This document shows, in pieces, positions 54,086 to 64,000 of a DNA stretch of 64,000 nucleotides. Within the stretch, counting starts at the first letter, position 1, and each line of letters starts with the position of its first letter. A program made the position numbers and the translations under genes. Source of the DNA: Siphonodentalium dalli (Eukaryota > Mollusca > Scaphopoda > Gadilida > Siphonodentaliidae); assembly GCA_032622095.1 (NCBI GenBank), contig CP136061.1, positions 116,384,754 through 116,448,753 on the forward strand. The letters run 5' to 3'. The notes below the pieces were generated by a model. The model saw nothing but the letters and a program-made list of their open reading frames with translations. It was not told the DNA's origin and did no database searches.

Positions 54086-55383
54086 TAGATTTCCTATAAT
54101 TTTTTTCTGGCTACTCCCTGTTGCCAAGTTGCACCTCAGGGACAGGGTATTTCTATCTGCAATCTCATTGTCTGGCACTAGAGCAATTTGCAACTGGAAA
54201 ATTTCATTTACAACTTGAACACCTTGAATAGTCAACACTTGGTCAGTCCTCAAAATTTGTCACTGCAATAAGCAATGCTGTGCGAAATGCCACGGAATCT
54301 AATATTGCACAGCATTAAATTTGCTGTGGGACATTTTTCTTAATTTCGAGGGCTGCTTGGTGTAAATGGCATGCTGTAAAATTTCCCTCCTCTTCCCCCC
54401 CCCCCCCCACCCATCTCGCATATGTTATGCCTTTAGTAAGCAGAAATCAGGGGACCCCACCGTCCTGGCTAGTTGGTAGTATTTCCATTCTATGCAACCC
54501 CATCCCCACTTGGACTCAACCAAATTCAAAAGTTTTGGTGAAAATTCAATTTGTGTTCCCCCATTTGCCCCAAGTTTTCTGTATTTTATATTTATTACAT
54601 GATTATATCCTTATTCCATTCAATAAACCCATTCTATAAATTGCGATATGCAACATTCGTTGCACAACAAGAAATAGTGCAAACGTGACCTTTAACTTGC
54701 GGTTTGTCATCTTACATTCCTTACACTACATGTATGTCTCAAAATACTATGGCTTCCAATATTTTTCCAACAAAATCTAATGAATGAAGAGTTTGAAAAG
54801 TTATTTCATTAAATTTACGCTATTAAATATGTAGCAGATTATTTATCTAGGACTGTTTCTTTACGCGGGCAAACAATACATTGTTACGTGAAACGTCATT
54901 GCCAGCCTTATAGAAGCCGATGTTAGTTTAATGTTCCATTCGTTGATTTAAATATGTTTTATCGAGGTTTTGGAAATAGAATATGCAACTCGTCCCCAGT
55001 TTATAGCGGGATTTACAAAACGAGTCCAGTAAATGAGTTTTGTAAATTCCGGTATAAACCAGGGACGAGTTGTAGATCCTCTATGTAATTTTGGTTATTA
55101 TATTCAGAGATGTGCATGTAGGTGACTTTCACGATGATTTCATCTGGCCACCTGCATAATTGACTTGATTCATGCACGATCCTTATGTTCTAGAATTTTA
55201 TCATGCCTAGCAATCATGCTGTGACGGAAGTTTTGGTGATGATAAAAAAGTGAAATATGGACATGGGAAGTTAGGTTTAACACATGAATAAAATTTGTCC
55301 CATGCACGAGCAGTTTGATGGAATTACCAGTTTGTCTCATACACGAGCAGTTTGATAATAAAAGTTAAAGGCACCCAAGGCCT
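54086..55383. other. No gene; small palindrome at 54983-55073
   Basis: 54255-54357 is a relative of the 34185-34307 MITE. A C-run lies at about 54396-54409. At 54983-55073 AACTCGTCCC and GGGACGAGTT with ACAAAACGAGT pairing form a ~90-bp palindrome. Otherwise unassigned AT-rich sequence. Confidence 0.5.
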
Positions 55384-55644
55384 TTAACCCTTCCATGACA
55401 GAGCTTCCTGAAATTTTGCGAAAATCCTTGCCAATGCATACTGTTATATGTGTGATTCTCCCATAGGGAGCCTCACATATATAAGAGAATACATTGGCCT
55501 AACAATATTTACCTTGTCCGTGTAATCCAGTGTATTCTCTTATATATGCGAGGTTCGCTATGGGAGACTCACTTATATAAGAGAATGCACTGGCACAGGA
55601 TCTTTAATGCTGCACCAGCGCAACTCCCATCATGAGAAGGTTAA
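55384..55644. mobile_element. Family P element, S-type, complete
   Basis: TTAA at 55384-55387 and 55641-55644, start CCCTTCCATGACAGAGC, end CATCATGAGAAGG. Both hairpins are present. Confidence 0.8.
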
Positions 55645-55743
55645 AGTTGGTTCATGTAAAATAACATAAATGTCTGTAAAACAACTGATCAACAAAAAAG
55701 TACATGAAAAAATAGATTTGACTTTGTTCTTATTTTCATTATC

Positions 55744-55988
55744 AACCATTTTATGATGGGAGCTGCGCTGGTGCAGCATTAAACACCCTGTGTATACCTC
55801 TTATGTATATGCGAGTCAACCGTGTATATAAGAAAATGCACTGGCTTGCAAAGTCAAGGTAAATATTGTTAGGCCATTGCATTCTCTTAAATATGCAAGG
55901 CTCCCTATTGGAGACTCAAATATATAAGAGAATGCATGGCACATGGTTTTCGCAAAATTTCAGAAAGCTCCTCACATGGATGGGTTAA
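55744..55988. mobile_element. Family P element, S-type, abutting the next one
   Basis: The left terminus is decayed (CAACCATTTTATGATGGGAG). The right end GCTCCTCACATGGATGGG terminates in the TTAA at 55985-55988, which is also the left TTAA of the following element. Confidence 0.78.
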
Positions 55989-56385
55989 CCCTTTACCCAA
56001 CAGAAGGGCCCTGTGCCAATGCATTCTCTTATATATGCGAGTCGACCATAGGTCGCCTCGCATATATAAGAGAATGCATTGGTTTAACACATTAAAAATT
56101 ATAAAATTGTTAAAGAATGTAAGAAAAAATGGTAGAAAGTGTTAAAAAAAGATTTTTTTTTAGGCCAATGCATTCTCTTATATATGCGAGGCGACCTATG
56201 GTCGACTCGCATATATAAGAGAATGCATTGGCACAGGGCATAACTGTAACTATCACAATGTGGTCAAGGAGCCGATTCCAATGATATCCATATTTGTATG
56301 GTTCTATTGAGACAGACCGAAGATATTTTAGGCTGTTGAAGCTTTATTTGGCCGTTTTTGGCTGGTTTGTTGGGTAAAGGGTTAA
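55985..56385. mobile_element. Family P element, D-type, complete
   Basis: TTAA at 55985-55988 and 56382-56385. The orientation is opposite to 50269-50668, as judged by the asymmetric block GTCAAGGAGCCGATTCC near the right end. Confidence 0.87.
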
Positions 56386-56780
56386 TAACTCAAATAATGA
56401 GATTTTACATACATAACCATTGTTATGTAAACATTATTTTTAAAAGTCCAATAAGATACCAACTTTTAATCAAAACTTGACGGTAAACCTTGGAAAAGGA
56501 CAAATATTGAAAAATATCTGTAAATCATCATGAACACATTTCGCAATTTTTGTTGACCAATCACTGTAAGAGTTTTGTTTACATAACAATGGTTTCAACA
56601 TGCGACAATTCATTAATGGAGAACGGTCAATAATAAATATAAGAACAAAATTTATCTATTTCTCCATGTTCTTCTTATTTGTGATTTGTTAGAGACTTGT
56701 ATGTTTTGCACATTTACCCACTGTGAGTGCTTTGGGTCCCTTTAAGGAATAATCTCAGTTTCCAAATGTAATTATGCAGT
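56386..56780. repeat. Relic palindrome related to 19590-19875
   Basis: CATAACCATTGTTATGTAAAC on the left and GTTTACATAACAATGG on the right pair, with AATATAAGAACAAAATTTAT near the end as in the copy at 19590. Confidence 0.55.
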
Positions 56781-56970
56781 TTAACCCTTTCATGATGGGA
56801 GCTGCACTGGTGCAGCATTAAAGATCATGAGCCAGTGCATTCTCTTATATATGAGAGTCCATTGGGACCCTCCCTATGTAAGGGGAGACTCACATATATA
56901 AGAGAATGCATTGGCACAAGGTTTGATCAAAATTTCAGGGAGCTAGCTCCAGTCATGGAAGGGCTGAGGC
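56781..56970. mobile_element. Family P element, S-type, internally deleted
   Basis: TTAACCCTTTCATGATGGGA to CCAGTCATGGAAGGG. Only one composite hairpin remains. Confidence 0.75.
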
Positions 56971-57416
56971 TTAGCTGTAATCTTTTACCTAATCACAAAC
57001 TTATTCAGGATTTATAAAAGTTTGTGGTTAGGCAATTAAATGTCTTTATGCTGTGTAATTACATTTGGAAACAGAGGTTTTTCCTTATAATTACATCTCA
57101 ACAGAACATATTAAAACAAAAGTCGCCTGTTGTTATGATAAAATTACTATGCTCAACTGTCACTTTGAAGTGATCTGCACCTAACTTGAATGTAATTATC
57201 CTATTTTAAAAAATTGCTCACTAAGATAATGGCAAAATACTATAGAAAATGAACTGGGTGTAATTATTTAAAGGCATATATCGGTTTGAACCTGAGTCAA
57301 ATTATGCTCGTTTTTGTCACATTTCAGTCTAGTTCCGTAGCTCAAAATAGGCTGATAAACATCATAAACAACTCATAAACAACTCATAAAAAGCTGGAAT
57401 TCTTTTATTCAGACTT

Positions 57417-57912
57417 TTACCCTTCCTATACTAAATGGATTCTCCAAGTCAGTTAAAACATGTACATTGGAATGATCTATGTTTCATTTGGAGGGATGTT
57501 AAGGTGATAAAAGCAGACAACAGATAACTAAAAGTGCAGGAGGAGTCCTATTTATTGAGGGAATTAATGTTTAGATAATAAATTCAACTGTCCAACAAAG
57601 GACCTATGGTCATGGATATTCAGGGTGTGAAGGAATAAAACCATTCCACATTTGATGTCTTTAATATTTTCTATACTAAATACTCATTGACGAGTAGTTG
57701 CTTCAGGACCATAGTTTCTTTGTTGAACTTATTATCTGAATGTTTCCCACCAATGAATATGAATAATTCTGCACTTGTATTATCTTTTCGCGTATCTCAG
57801 AATCTGTTGTCTGCTTTTGTTGCCTGAACACCCCTCCGAATGAACAAATGACCATTCCAATGTATACTTTTATAACAGAGTGAGAGAATCCATTTAGTAT
57901 AGAAAGGGTTAA
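57417..57912. mobile_element. Family F element, both ends present
   Basis: Starts ACCCTTCCTATACTAAATGG and ends CATTTAGTATAGAAAGGGTTAA. The two halves (GCAGACAACAGATAACT ... AATAAATTCAACTGTCC, and TTGAACTTATTATCTGAATG ... CAGAATCTGTTGTCTGC) are inverted, making a ~500-bp inverted-repeat element with TTAA on the right only. Confidence 0.75.
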
Positions 57913-58009
57913 TATTAATGTCAATGACTAACCAGATAGAGAGTTCTGAACACTTTTATCCACACATCCCATCTGCTGCAGTTTTGAAAAATATGGCAGT
58001 ATACCATGC

Positions 58010-58226
58010 TACAGTAATGCCCTAAATAATCGACTCCTTAATCACAGCAGAATTATGGGTAACTTTTCAGGATTTAGTCGGAAATATGGCTTGTTGCCAT
58101 TCATCGGATAGCTCTCAGTTAGAGCTTTCCGATGAATGGCAACAAGCCATATTTCCGACTAAATCCTGAAAAGTTACCCATAATTCTGCTGTGGTTAAGG
58201 AGTCGATTATTTAGGGCATTACTGTA
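58010..58226. mobile_element. Family M element, best-preserved copy
   Basis: 217 bp from TACAGTAATGCC to GGGCATTACTGTA, with almost perfect pairing along both ~100-bp arms and the centre CTCTCAGTTAGAGC. Confidence 0.92.
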
Positions 58227-58367
58227 GTATCTCACTAAATATATAACTATCTGTTGTCTTACAATTTTTAGCCTATGCTATATTTGAAAATATTTTGTTT
58301 CATTTCGAAGGACCGATCCAATTTCTTTAAAAAAAATCTGCATATCATCTTATCAAATAAAAATGGT

Positions 58368-58759
58368 TTAACCCTTTACCCAACAAACCGGCCAAAACCG
58401 GCCAAATAAAGCTTCAACAGCCTAAAATATCTTCGGCCTGTCTCAATAGAACCGTACAAATATGGATATCATTGGAACCGGCTCCTTGACCACATTGTGA
58501 TAGTTACAGTTATGCCCTGTGCCAATGCATTCTCTTATATATGCGAGTCGACCATAGGTCGCCTCGCATATATAAGAGAATGCATTGGCCTAAAAAAAAA
58601 TCTTTTTTTTACCATTTTTTCTTACATTCTTTAACAATTTTATAATTTTTAATGTGTTAAGCCAATGCATTCTCTTATATATGCGAGGCGACCTATGGTC
58701 GACTCGCATATATAAGAGAATGCATTGGCACAGGGCCCTTCTGTTGGGTAAAGGGTTAA
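58368..58759. mobile_element. Family P element, D-type, complete
   Basis: TTAA at both ends. Near-identical to 50269-50668 in the same orientation. Confidence 0.88.
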
Positions 58760-58999
58760 GAGTACGTAGTGTGGGATATTCAAGGGTGCACCACTTCTTG
58801 AAAATGCCAAGCATGCGACTGGAACTCTTGTCTATTTCCAATAACCCTACACCAAGTGGACCATAGTAATATTATTTCTTTCCTGCTGGCAATTTGTTAA
58901 AACAATAGCATTTTCTTAGGGCAAATCACCTCATTCATCATTATAAGCCTGTTATTACAAACTAAGTTGCCACATGGCTAGTGATTTCTAGGTCTCTAT

Positions 59000-59253
59000 C
59001 AAGCCTTGAAATAGAGTGTCTGTCATTTGCAGAATGAGGTCCCCAGAGGGTGAATTTAGTGATGCTATCCCGCATAGCGGGCTAGCATCACCAAATTCAC
59101 CCTCTGGGAACCTCATTCTGCTGAGGTGTAAGCAGAATAAGGTTCCCAGAGGGTGAATTTGGTGATGCTAGCCCGCTATGTGGGATAGCATCACTAAATT
59201 CACCCTCTGGGGACCTCATTCTGCAAATGACAGACACACTATTTCAAGGCTTG
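59000..59253. mobile_element. Family H, short form, exact 8-bp target duplication GTCTCTAT
   Basis: The 254-bp element is flanked by GTCTCTAT (58992-58999, 59254-59261). Both hairpins are complete, with the spacer TGAGGTGTAAGCA. Confidence 0.92.
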
Positions 59254-59926
59254 GTCTCTATTCTAAACAATAACAGCACTAAGAATATCATGATGAATCA
59301 GGATGAATGGTATATCTCTGGTTATATCCCTCAATGGTACTTATGTGCTCATTATCACTGTAAGCTGCCTCTATAAAGTGTTTCTCTTAAAGTGGTGTGA
59401 AACACTCTACTGGGGCTGCCAAAATAGTGGATAGCGAAAATCATGCTTAGTCAGGGGCATCAGAGCAGATGCTGATATGTACAGGTGGGATAAATACACA
59501 GAATGACACAATTATTTAATGGGCTTGTTGATATGGCACCTGTGTAAGCGCTGTGTCAGCGCGGAAGGATAGAACGAGAAGCACAGTATTGAGTTCTATC
59601 CTCCTCCTCCCCCCCCCCAATGGCACAAGTTCTGTATCGACAACCCGTTAACTCATGTGTCATTCTGTGTGTATTACATGTGACCCGTCCTAGAATCAAT
59701 GAATTAAATTTTTTCATGTGTGATGATGCTTTTATTTTATAGTTTCTGTTTCATGGTTGAGGAGAACATGTGGCATAAGGATTTGAAAAATTGACACAGC
59801 AAGAACACTGTAATTCTGGGGACAAGCATGTAATAAAGCCAATTATGGAAAACCCCACCCAGGAGCATGGGCGTAAACTCTTGTATAGGAGGGTAATGTA
59901 ACGGACCTTGGACATAAACAAGCCTG
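59254..59926. other. No gene; Family R fragment at 59390-59450
   Basis: TTAAAGTGGTGTGAAACACTC starts a Family R fragment. GTGACCCGTCCTAGAATC at about 59681 resembles the end of the composite elements. A C-run sits at 59611-59619. Confidence 0.45.
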
Positions 59927-60255
59927 TCATTTGGCAGAATGAGGTCCCCAGAGGGTGAATTTAGTGACACTATCCCGCATAGTGGGCTAGCATCACCAAA
60001 TTCACCCTCTGGTGATCTCATATGCTATGGGAAACAGACTCAGATTGAAGTTCCCAAATGGTGAATATTGTGATGTAAACCCATTGGGAATCTCGATTAT
60101 GCAATATGTCTTCTGCCATTATTTGGGGATATATAGAAACTATACTAAAAAAGAAATATATTTGCGAGGCTCCCTATGGGAGACTCTCATACACAAGATA
60201 ATATATATAAGGGTTTTCGCAAAATTTCAGGAAGCTCCAGCCATGGAAGGGTTAA
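59927..60255. mobile_element. Family H half joined to a Family P right half
   Basis: 59927-60130 contains one Family H hairpin and an interior in the inverse sense (GGGAAACAGACTCAGATTG). At about 60155 it joins GCGAGGCTCCCTATGGGAG and the right end CAGGAAGCTCCAGCCATGG with TTAA at 60252-60255. Confidence 0.7.
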
Positions 60256-60561
60256 GTTGAAGGAAATTAGGACTAATGCATTTATATACAAGGAAATACT
60301 GCCAGGGGTTTTTAATAAAAGATCGAATGCCTGCTATTCTCACTATGATATTGCGGTCAGATATGGATGTATTCCATTGGTCAGTTCTGTCAGAGCTGCA
60401 TATATCACCCTATAATTGACCATAAATCTTCACCTTAGTGTGTCTGTTCAGGATAACCGCACATTATTTTCTCATATTGATAGATGATTTATACAGAAAA
60501 GGAACCCAATAGTGATATTCAACTCCCAATCTGGGTCAGAATGGATTGATATTGATGAGCA

Positions 60562-60990
60562 TTTAAATAGTGTGTCTGTCATTTGCAGAATGCGGTGACC
60601 AGTGGGTGAATTTAGTGATGCTTTCCCGCAAAGCAGGCTAACATCACCAAATTCACCCCTGGTGACCTCATTCTGCTTAGAGTTCATCTTCAGGAAACTA
60701 TCTATAGCCTCAAATTAACATTTAGTTACTTTTTCCCTTCTGGGAAGTTTCTTTATCCCCAAATTTGCAGAAGATAAAATGCATAATTGAGGTGACTGAT
60801 AGGTGAACATCACCAACTTCAACTGGGGAACTTAAATCTGATCCCAGGTCTCCAATAGCAGTTGAGGCCTGAGCAGAATGAGGTCCCCAGAGGGTGAATT
60901 TGGTGATGATAGCCTACCATGAGGGATAGCATCACTGAATTCACCCTCTGGGGACCTCATTCTGCAAATGACAGACACACTATTTGCAGA
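60562..60990. mobile_element. Family H, long form, with a ~30-bp flanking duplication
   Basis: Both hairpins and the interior are present between TAAATAGTGTGTCTGTC and CACACTATTTGCAGAATG, without the CAAGCC tips. The flank TCAGAATGGATTGATATTG with ATGAGCATTTAAAT (about 60537-60568) recurs at 61000-61029. Confidence 0.78.
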
Positions 60991-61215
60991 ATGATATCAG
61001 AATGGATAGATATTGATGAACATTTAAATCCCAGCTGCTGGTGTGTTGGCTATCTGGTTTAAGCTAATTTGATATCCTGGGATGATTTATTTCTAAACTC
61101 ATTTAATTTTGTGCATGCAGTATTCTTATTCCAGCAGGGTTATGAGATATTATACAAAAAATGAGAGAGCTGTTGGCAATATGATAATGTTTCTACACAG
61201 AACTAAATTATATTT

Positions 61216-61411
61216 ATATTTACCTATATCTGGGCAAAATTATGGGTAACTTTTCAGGATTTAGTCGGAAATATGGCTTGTTGCCATTCATCGGAAAGCT
61301 CTCACAGAGCTTTCCGATGAATGCCAACAAGCCATATTTCCGACTAAATCCTGAAAAGTTACCCATAATTATGTTGTGGTTAAGGAGTCGATTATTTAGG
61401 GCATTACTGTA
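61216..61411. mobile_element. Family M, left tip lost, flanked by a ~58-bp direct duplication
   Basis: The palindrome begins AAAATTATGGGTAACTTTTC and ends GGGCATTACTGTA. The sequence AATGAGAGAGCTGTTGGCAA with the following ATATGATAATGTTTC and ACACAGAACTAAATT lies on both sides (about 61160-61209 and 61421-61471). Confidence 0.78.
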
Positions 61412-61560
61412 TTATAAGAGAAATGAGAGAGCTGTTGGCAATATGATAATGTTTCCACACAGAACTAAATTCTATTGATCTATATCCGGTCATGTATATC
61501 TGTTCAGATAGCTCCCATATAAACTCCAGATCTGCAGCATTATTGATGAAAATAGTATTA

Positions 61561-61912
61561 TTAACCCTTCCATGACTGCAGTTGTCTGAAATTCTGTGAA
61601 AACCCTGTGCCAATGCATTCTCATATATGCGAGTCTCCCATCGGGAGCCTCGCATATATGAGAATACATTGGGCTAATAATATTTACCTTGACCTTGTAA
61701 GCCAGTGCATTCTCTTATATATGCGAGTCTCCCATAGGGAGCCTCGCATATATAAGAGAGTACAATTTGCGCTAACAGTATTTACCTTGACCAGTGCATA
61801 CTCTTATTTATGTGAGGCTCCCTATGTGTGACTCGCATATATAAGAGAATGCACTGTCACAGGATCTTTAATGCTGCACCAGTGCAGCTCCAGTCCTGGT
61901 AGCAAGTATTAA
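61561..61912. mobile_element. Family P element, S-type, with three hairpins
   Basis: TTAA at 61561-61564 and 61909-61912. Three hairpins instead of two (61612-61670, 61700-61765, 61795-61862), the spacer AATATTTACCTTGACC occurring twice. The middle one looks like an extra unit. Confidence 0.75.
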
Positions 61913-62272
61913 TAAAGTAATATACAAATGAGAATACACTGAAGAAACAGGCAATCACCAAGGGGCTTAAGATCAATGAAATAAATAACACTGTTTTATA
62001 GAAACTAACTTGAAGTTGAACCAGTTTAGCACCCAGTAAAAGTTGTCTTGAGTTTATTTTGAAAAATTATCAATGAATTTGACAGATTTTTTTGTATATG
62101 AGTTCACAAGAGGAGTTTCTGAAAAATGTTCGCAAACTAGGCCCAGCCATACATTTATACCAGAGTTACATACCTTTGATTGTCATTTTTTGGTGTTGCA
62201 ATTTAAATTTTAAGCCCGAACTGAACCAAATATTAACCAATCTGAAACAAATTTGACTGATTTCAATAATTT

Positions 62273-62770
62273 TATACGCCCGTTTGAAAAAACGGTCGTA
62301 TTATGTAAATGGATGTGCGTCCGTCGTCCATCCGTTGTCCATCCGTCATCCGTCCACTTATGGTTTCCGGAGGATAACTTTAGATTGAATTGAGTGAACT
62401 GAACCAAATTTGGTATGTTAGTTTACCACACCAAAATACAGATAAAGTTCAAATATGGGTTTCGTCCGCATGATTTTGACTGAGTTATGCCCCTTTTTCG
62501 ACTTAGATTTTACCTGATATGCGGTTTCCGGATGATATTTTAGATTGAATCAAGTGAACTGAACCAAATTTGGTATATTAGTTTACCACCCCAAAATACA
62601 GATCAAGTTCAAATATGGGTTTCGTCCACATGATTTCAACTTAGATTTTATTTTTGTTATTATTTCGTCTTACCGGTAAGTCAAAGGTTTCAAACAAATG
62701 AATTAAACTTTGCCCCACTTTACTCCAGAAACGGGCATATTATGCCACGCCCCGACGGTGTGCTCTTGTT
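62273..62770. repeat. Family G repeat, short copy
   Basis: Starts TATACGCCCGTTTGAAAAAA, continues with GTCCGTCGTCCATCCG and two modules with TGAACCAAATTTGGTATGTT, and ends CGACGGTGTGCTCTTGTTTA. Confidence 0.75.
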
Positions 62771-62808
62771 TAGCCTAGAAAATGCCTATCTCCATTATTG
62801 CCCACCTA

Positions 62809-62809
<1 letters not shown>

Positions 62810-62850
<41 letters not shown>
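62810..62850. repeat. Poly-G tract, 41 bp
   Basis: The longest homopolymer in the window. It produces poly-glycine and poly-proline in spurious open frames at 62795-63025. Confidence 0.85.
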
Positions 62851-62851
<1 letters not shown>

Positions 62852-63973
62852 TACCACTGTCGGCGACTGCTTGTTATTGATTTGAAATGGCAATATTGTT
62901 TGCAAAATTGCCAAGGAAAAATCTGTTTTGCCTGCACCAAGGTCAGGTCCCCCTGCTCCAGTGCCCCTGCAGGAATCTATTGCATATTTGATGAGTCTGA
63001 TTATAAGCTGATATAAATGCATCAAAAGATGAGATCTCTCGTGGAGAGTTGTACCCAGTGTACCTGAACTGCATCCTACTTCAAAAGCACACAGCTACAC
63101 ATCGCTTCTCTGTTTGCTAATCTGATGCTATATTGTTCCATAATTTAAGACGTTGTCTCTAATTATGATCAGTCTTCTCGTTTTACTTTTAAAAACGCAG
63201 CATAATGGACATTAAATAAAAACTGATGGGTTGGTACTTGTATCTGAGAGCTTTCCACTTGACTTTCTGAATTCAACAGGTGACCTGCGATGTATTGTAA
63301 TTTTGTGTGCATAACTGCAAGATATATTGTTACGGGATCTGGAATCAAGCCAGGATTCTGATGCGGGGATTGAGATCGTCTCATGGAGACGACTGCACCC
63401 TAAAACCTTCTGTGTTACTTTAGATATGCATCATATCTTCACTTAAAGTGATGAGAAGCTTTTTCATTTTTTTGTTTAGACTGATGTTTTGCATTGTTTG
63501 CGTTATTTTAGCTATGTCATGAGTTTTACACATTCACCCCATCCTGTGATCTCTACCATTGCTCACTGCCACACATGGAGAAAAATTGTCAATATCAAAT
63601 TAAAAAAAAAATATTTGAAAAAAAATTGAAAACATTGAAGGGGTTTCCATGCTTGAATTATGTCAGGAGGTGGAAAGTTTAGATGGACCTACATAGAAAA
63701 CTACTTAATTGTTTAGCTAGTACACCATATGAAGGAATCTATACTATCTAAAGATCACACCAAGCATATTACATAACAATAAAATGTCAAAAAGATGACT
63801 TTAATCAGTTTTAGAATCTCAGCATAATGTACAATGTAGGTGTGTGCAAGAACATTGTGAGAAGCCATTACCATGAACTTTTATATCAAGGAACTAGCCC
63901 AATGTTGGTATTCAGGTCAGTCCACTCAGGCTGGGAGCAATCAACAATAGGCCACAGTGTTCCAGATAGCTGG
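62851..63973. other. No supported feature
   Basis: No repeat family, exon or RNA gene recognised. Confidence 0.4.
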
Positions 63974-64000
63974 TTAACCCTTTGAGCGCCAGGTCCGATT
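63974..64000. mobile_element. Start of a TTAA-type element cut by the window edge
   Basis: TTAACCCTTTGAGCGCCAGG resembles the start of a TTAA-targeting (piggyBac-like) MITE, but only 27 bp are visible. Confidence 0.4.

Overview
The window is AT-rich animal DNA containing one recognisable gene. It carries 14 consecutive coding exons, on the + strand, of a cytosolic glutaminyl-tRNA synthetase (QARS1 family), split by introns of 0.5 to 4.6 kb. The protein and the repeat style (dense short inverted-repeat elements, GTCCGTCCGTCC-type repeats) suggest a lophotrochozoan, most likely a bivalve mollusc. That placement is an inference; no species was identified.

Layout. 1-2596: a short AT-rich tandem repeat, an unidentified coding-like fragment, a MITE with perfect 59-bp arms and a TTAA-bounded repeat, all probably inside an upstream QARS1 intron. 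2597-32542: the 14 exons, giving 524 codons with consistent phases and canonical GT-AG junctions. They run from the end of the N-terminal domain through the class I catalytic core (HIGH at 3942-3953, the KMSKS-like VVSKRK at 12525-12542) to near the C-terminus. The N-terminal ~230 codons lie upstream of the window. The last ~15-20 codons were not found. 32543-64000: no convincing gene, almost entirely interspersed repeats.

Repeats dominate. Family P: TTAA-flanked elements starting TTAACCCTTT, piggyBac-like, built from two hairpins in opposite orientation. Family H: double-hairpin elements beginning CAAGCC and ending GGCTTG, with exact 8-bp target duplications in five copies. Family M: near-perfect ~200-bp palindromes starting TACAGTAATG with TA targets, Tc1/mariner-like. 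Family F: TTAA-bounded elements starting CCCTTTCTATAC. Family R: ~375-bp repeats bounded by TTAAAG and CTTTAA. Family G: long repeats starting TATACGCC and ending CTCTTGTTA, including two 1.4-kb copies in different QARS1 introns. A 2.57-kb hAT element (24187-26758, 8-bp target duplication) sits 8 bp behind an exon, and a 2.8-kb element (41537-44333) contains a 161-bp tandem array organised in trimers of 483 bp.

The observations most worth following are: a duplicated splice acceptor that could add 20 in-frame residues to QARS1; five transposon boundaries lying within 25 bp of QARS1 splice sites; and two unrelated element families that share the same inverted pair-of-hairpins architecture. I found no prokaryotic features, CRISPR array, rRNA gene or confident tRNA gene.
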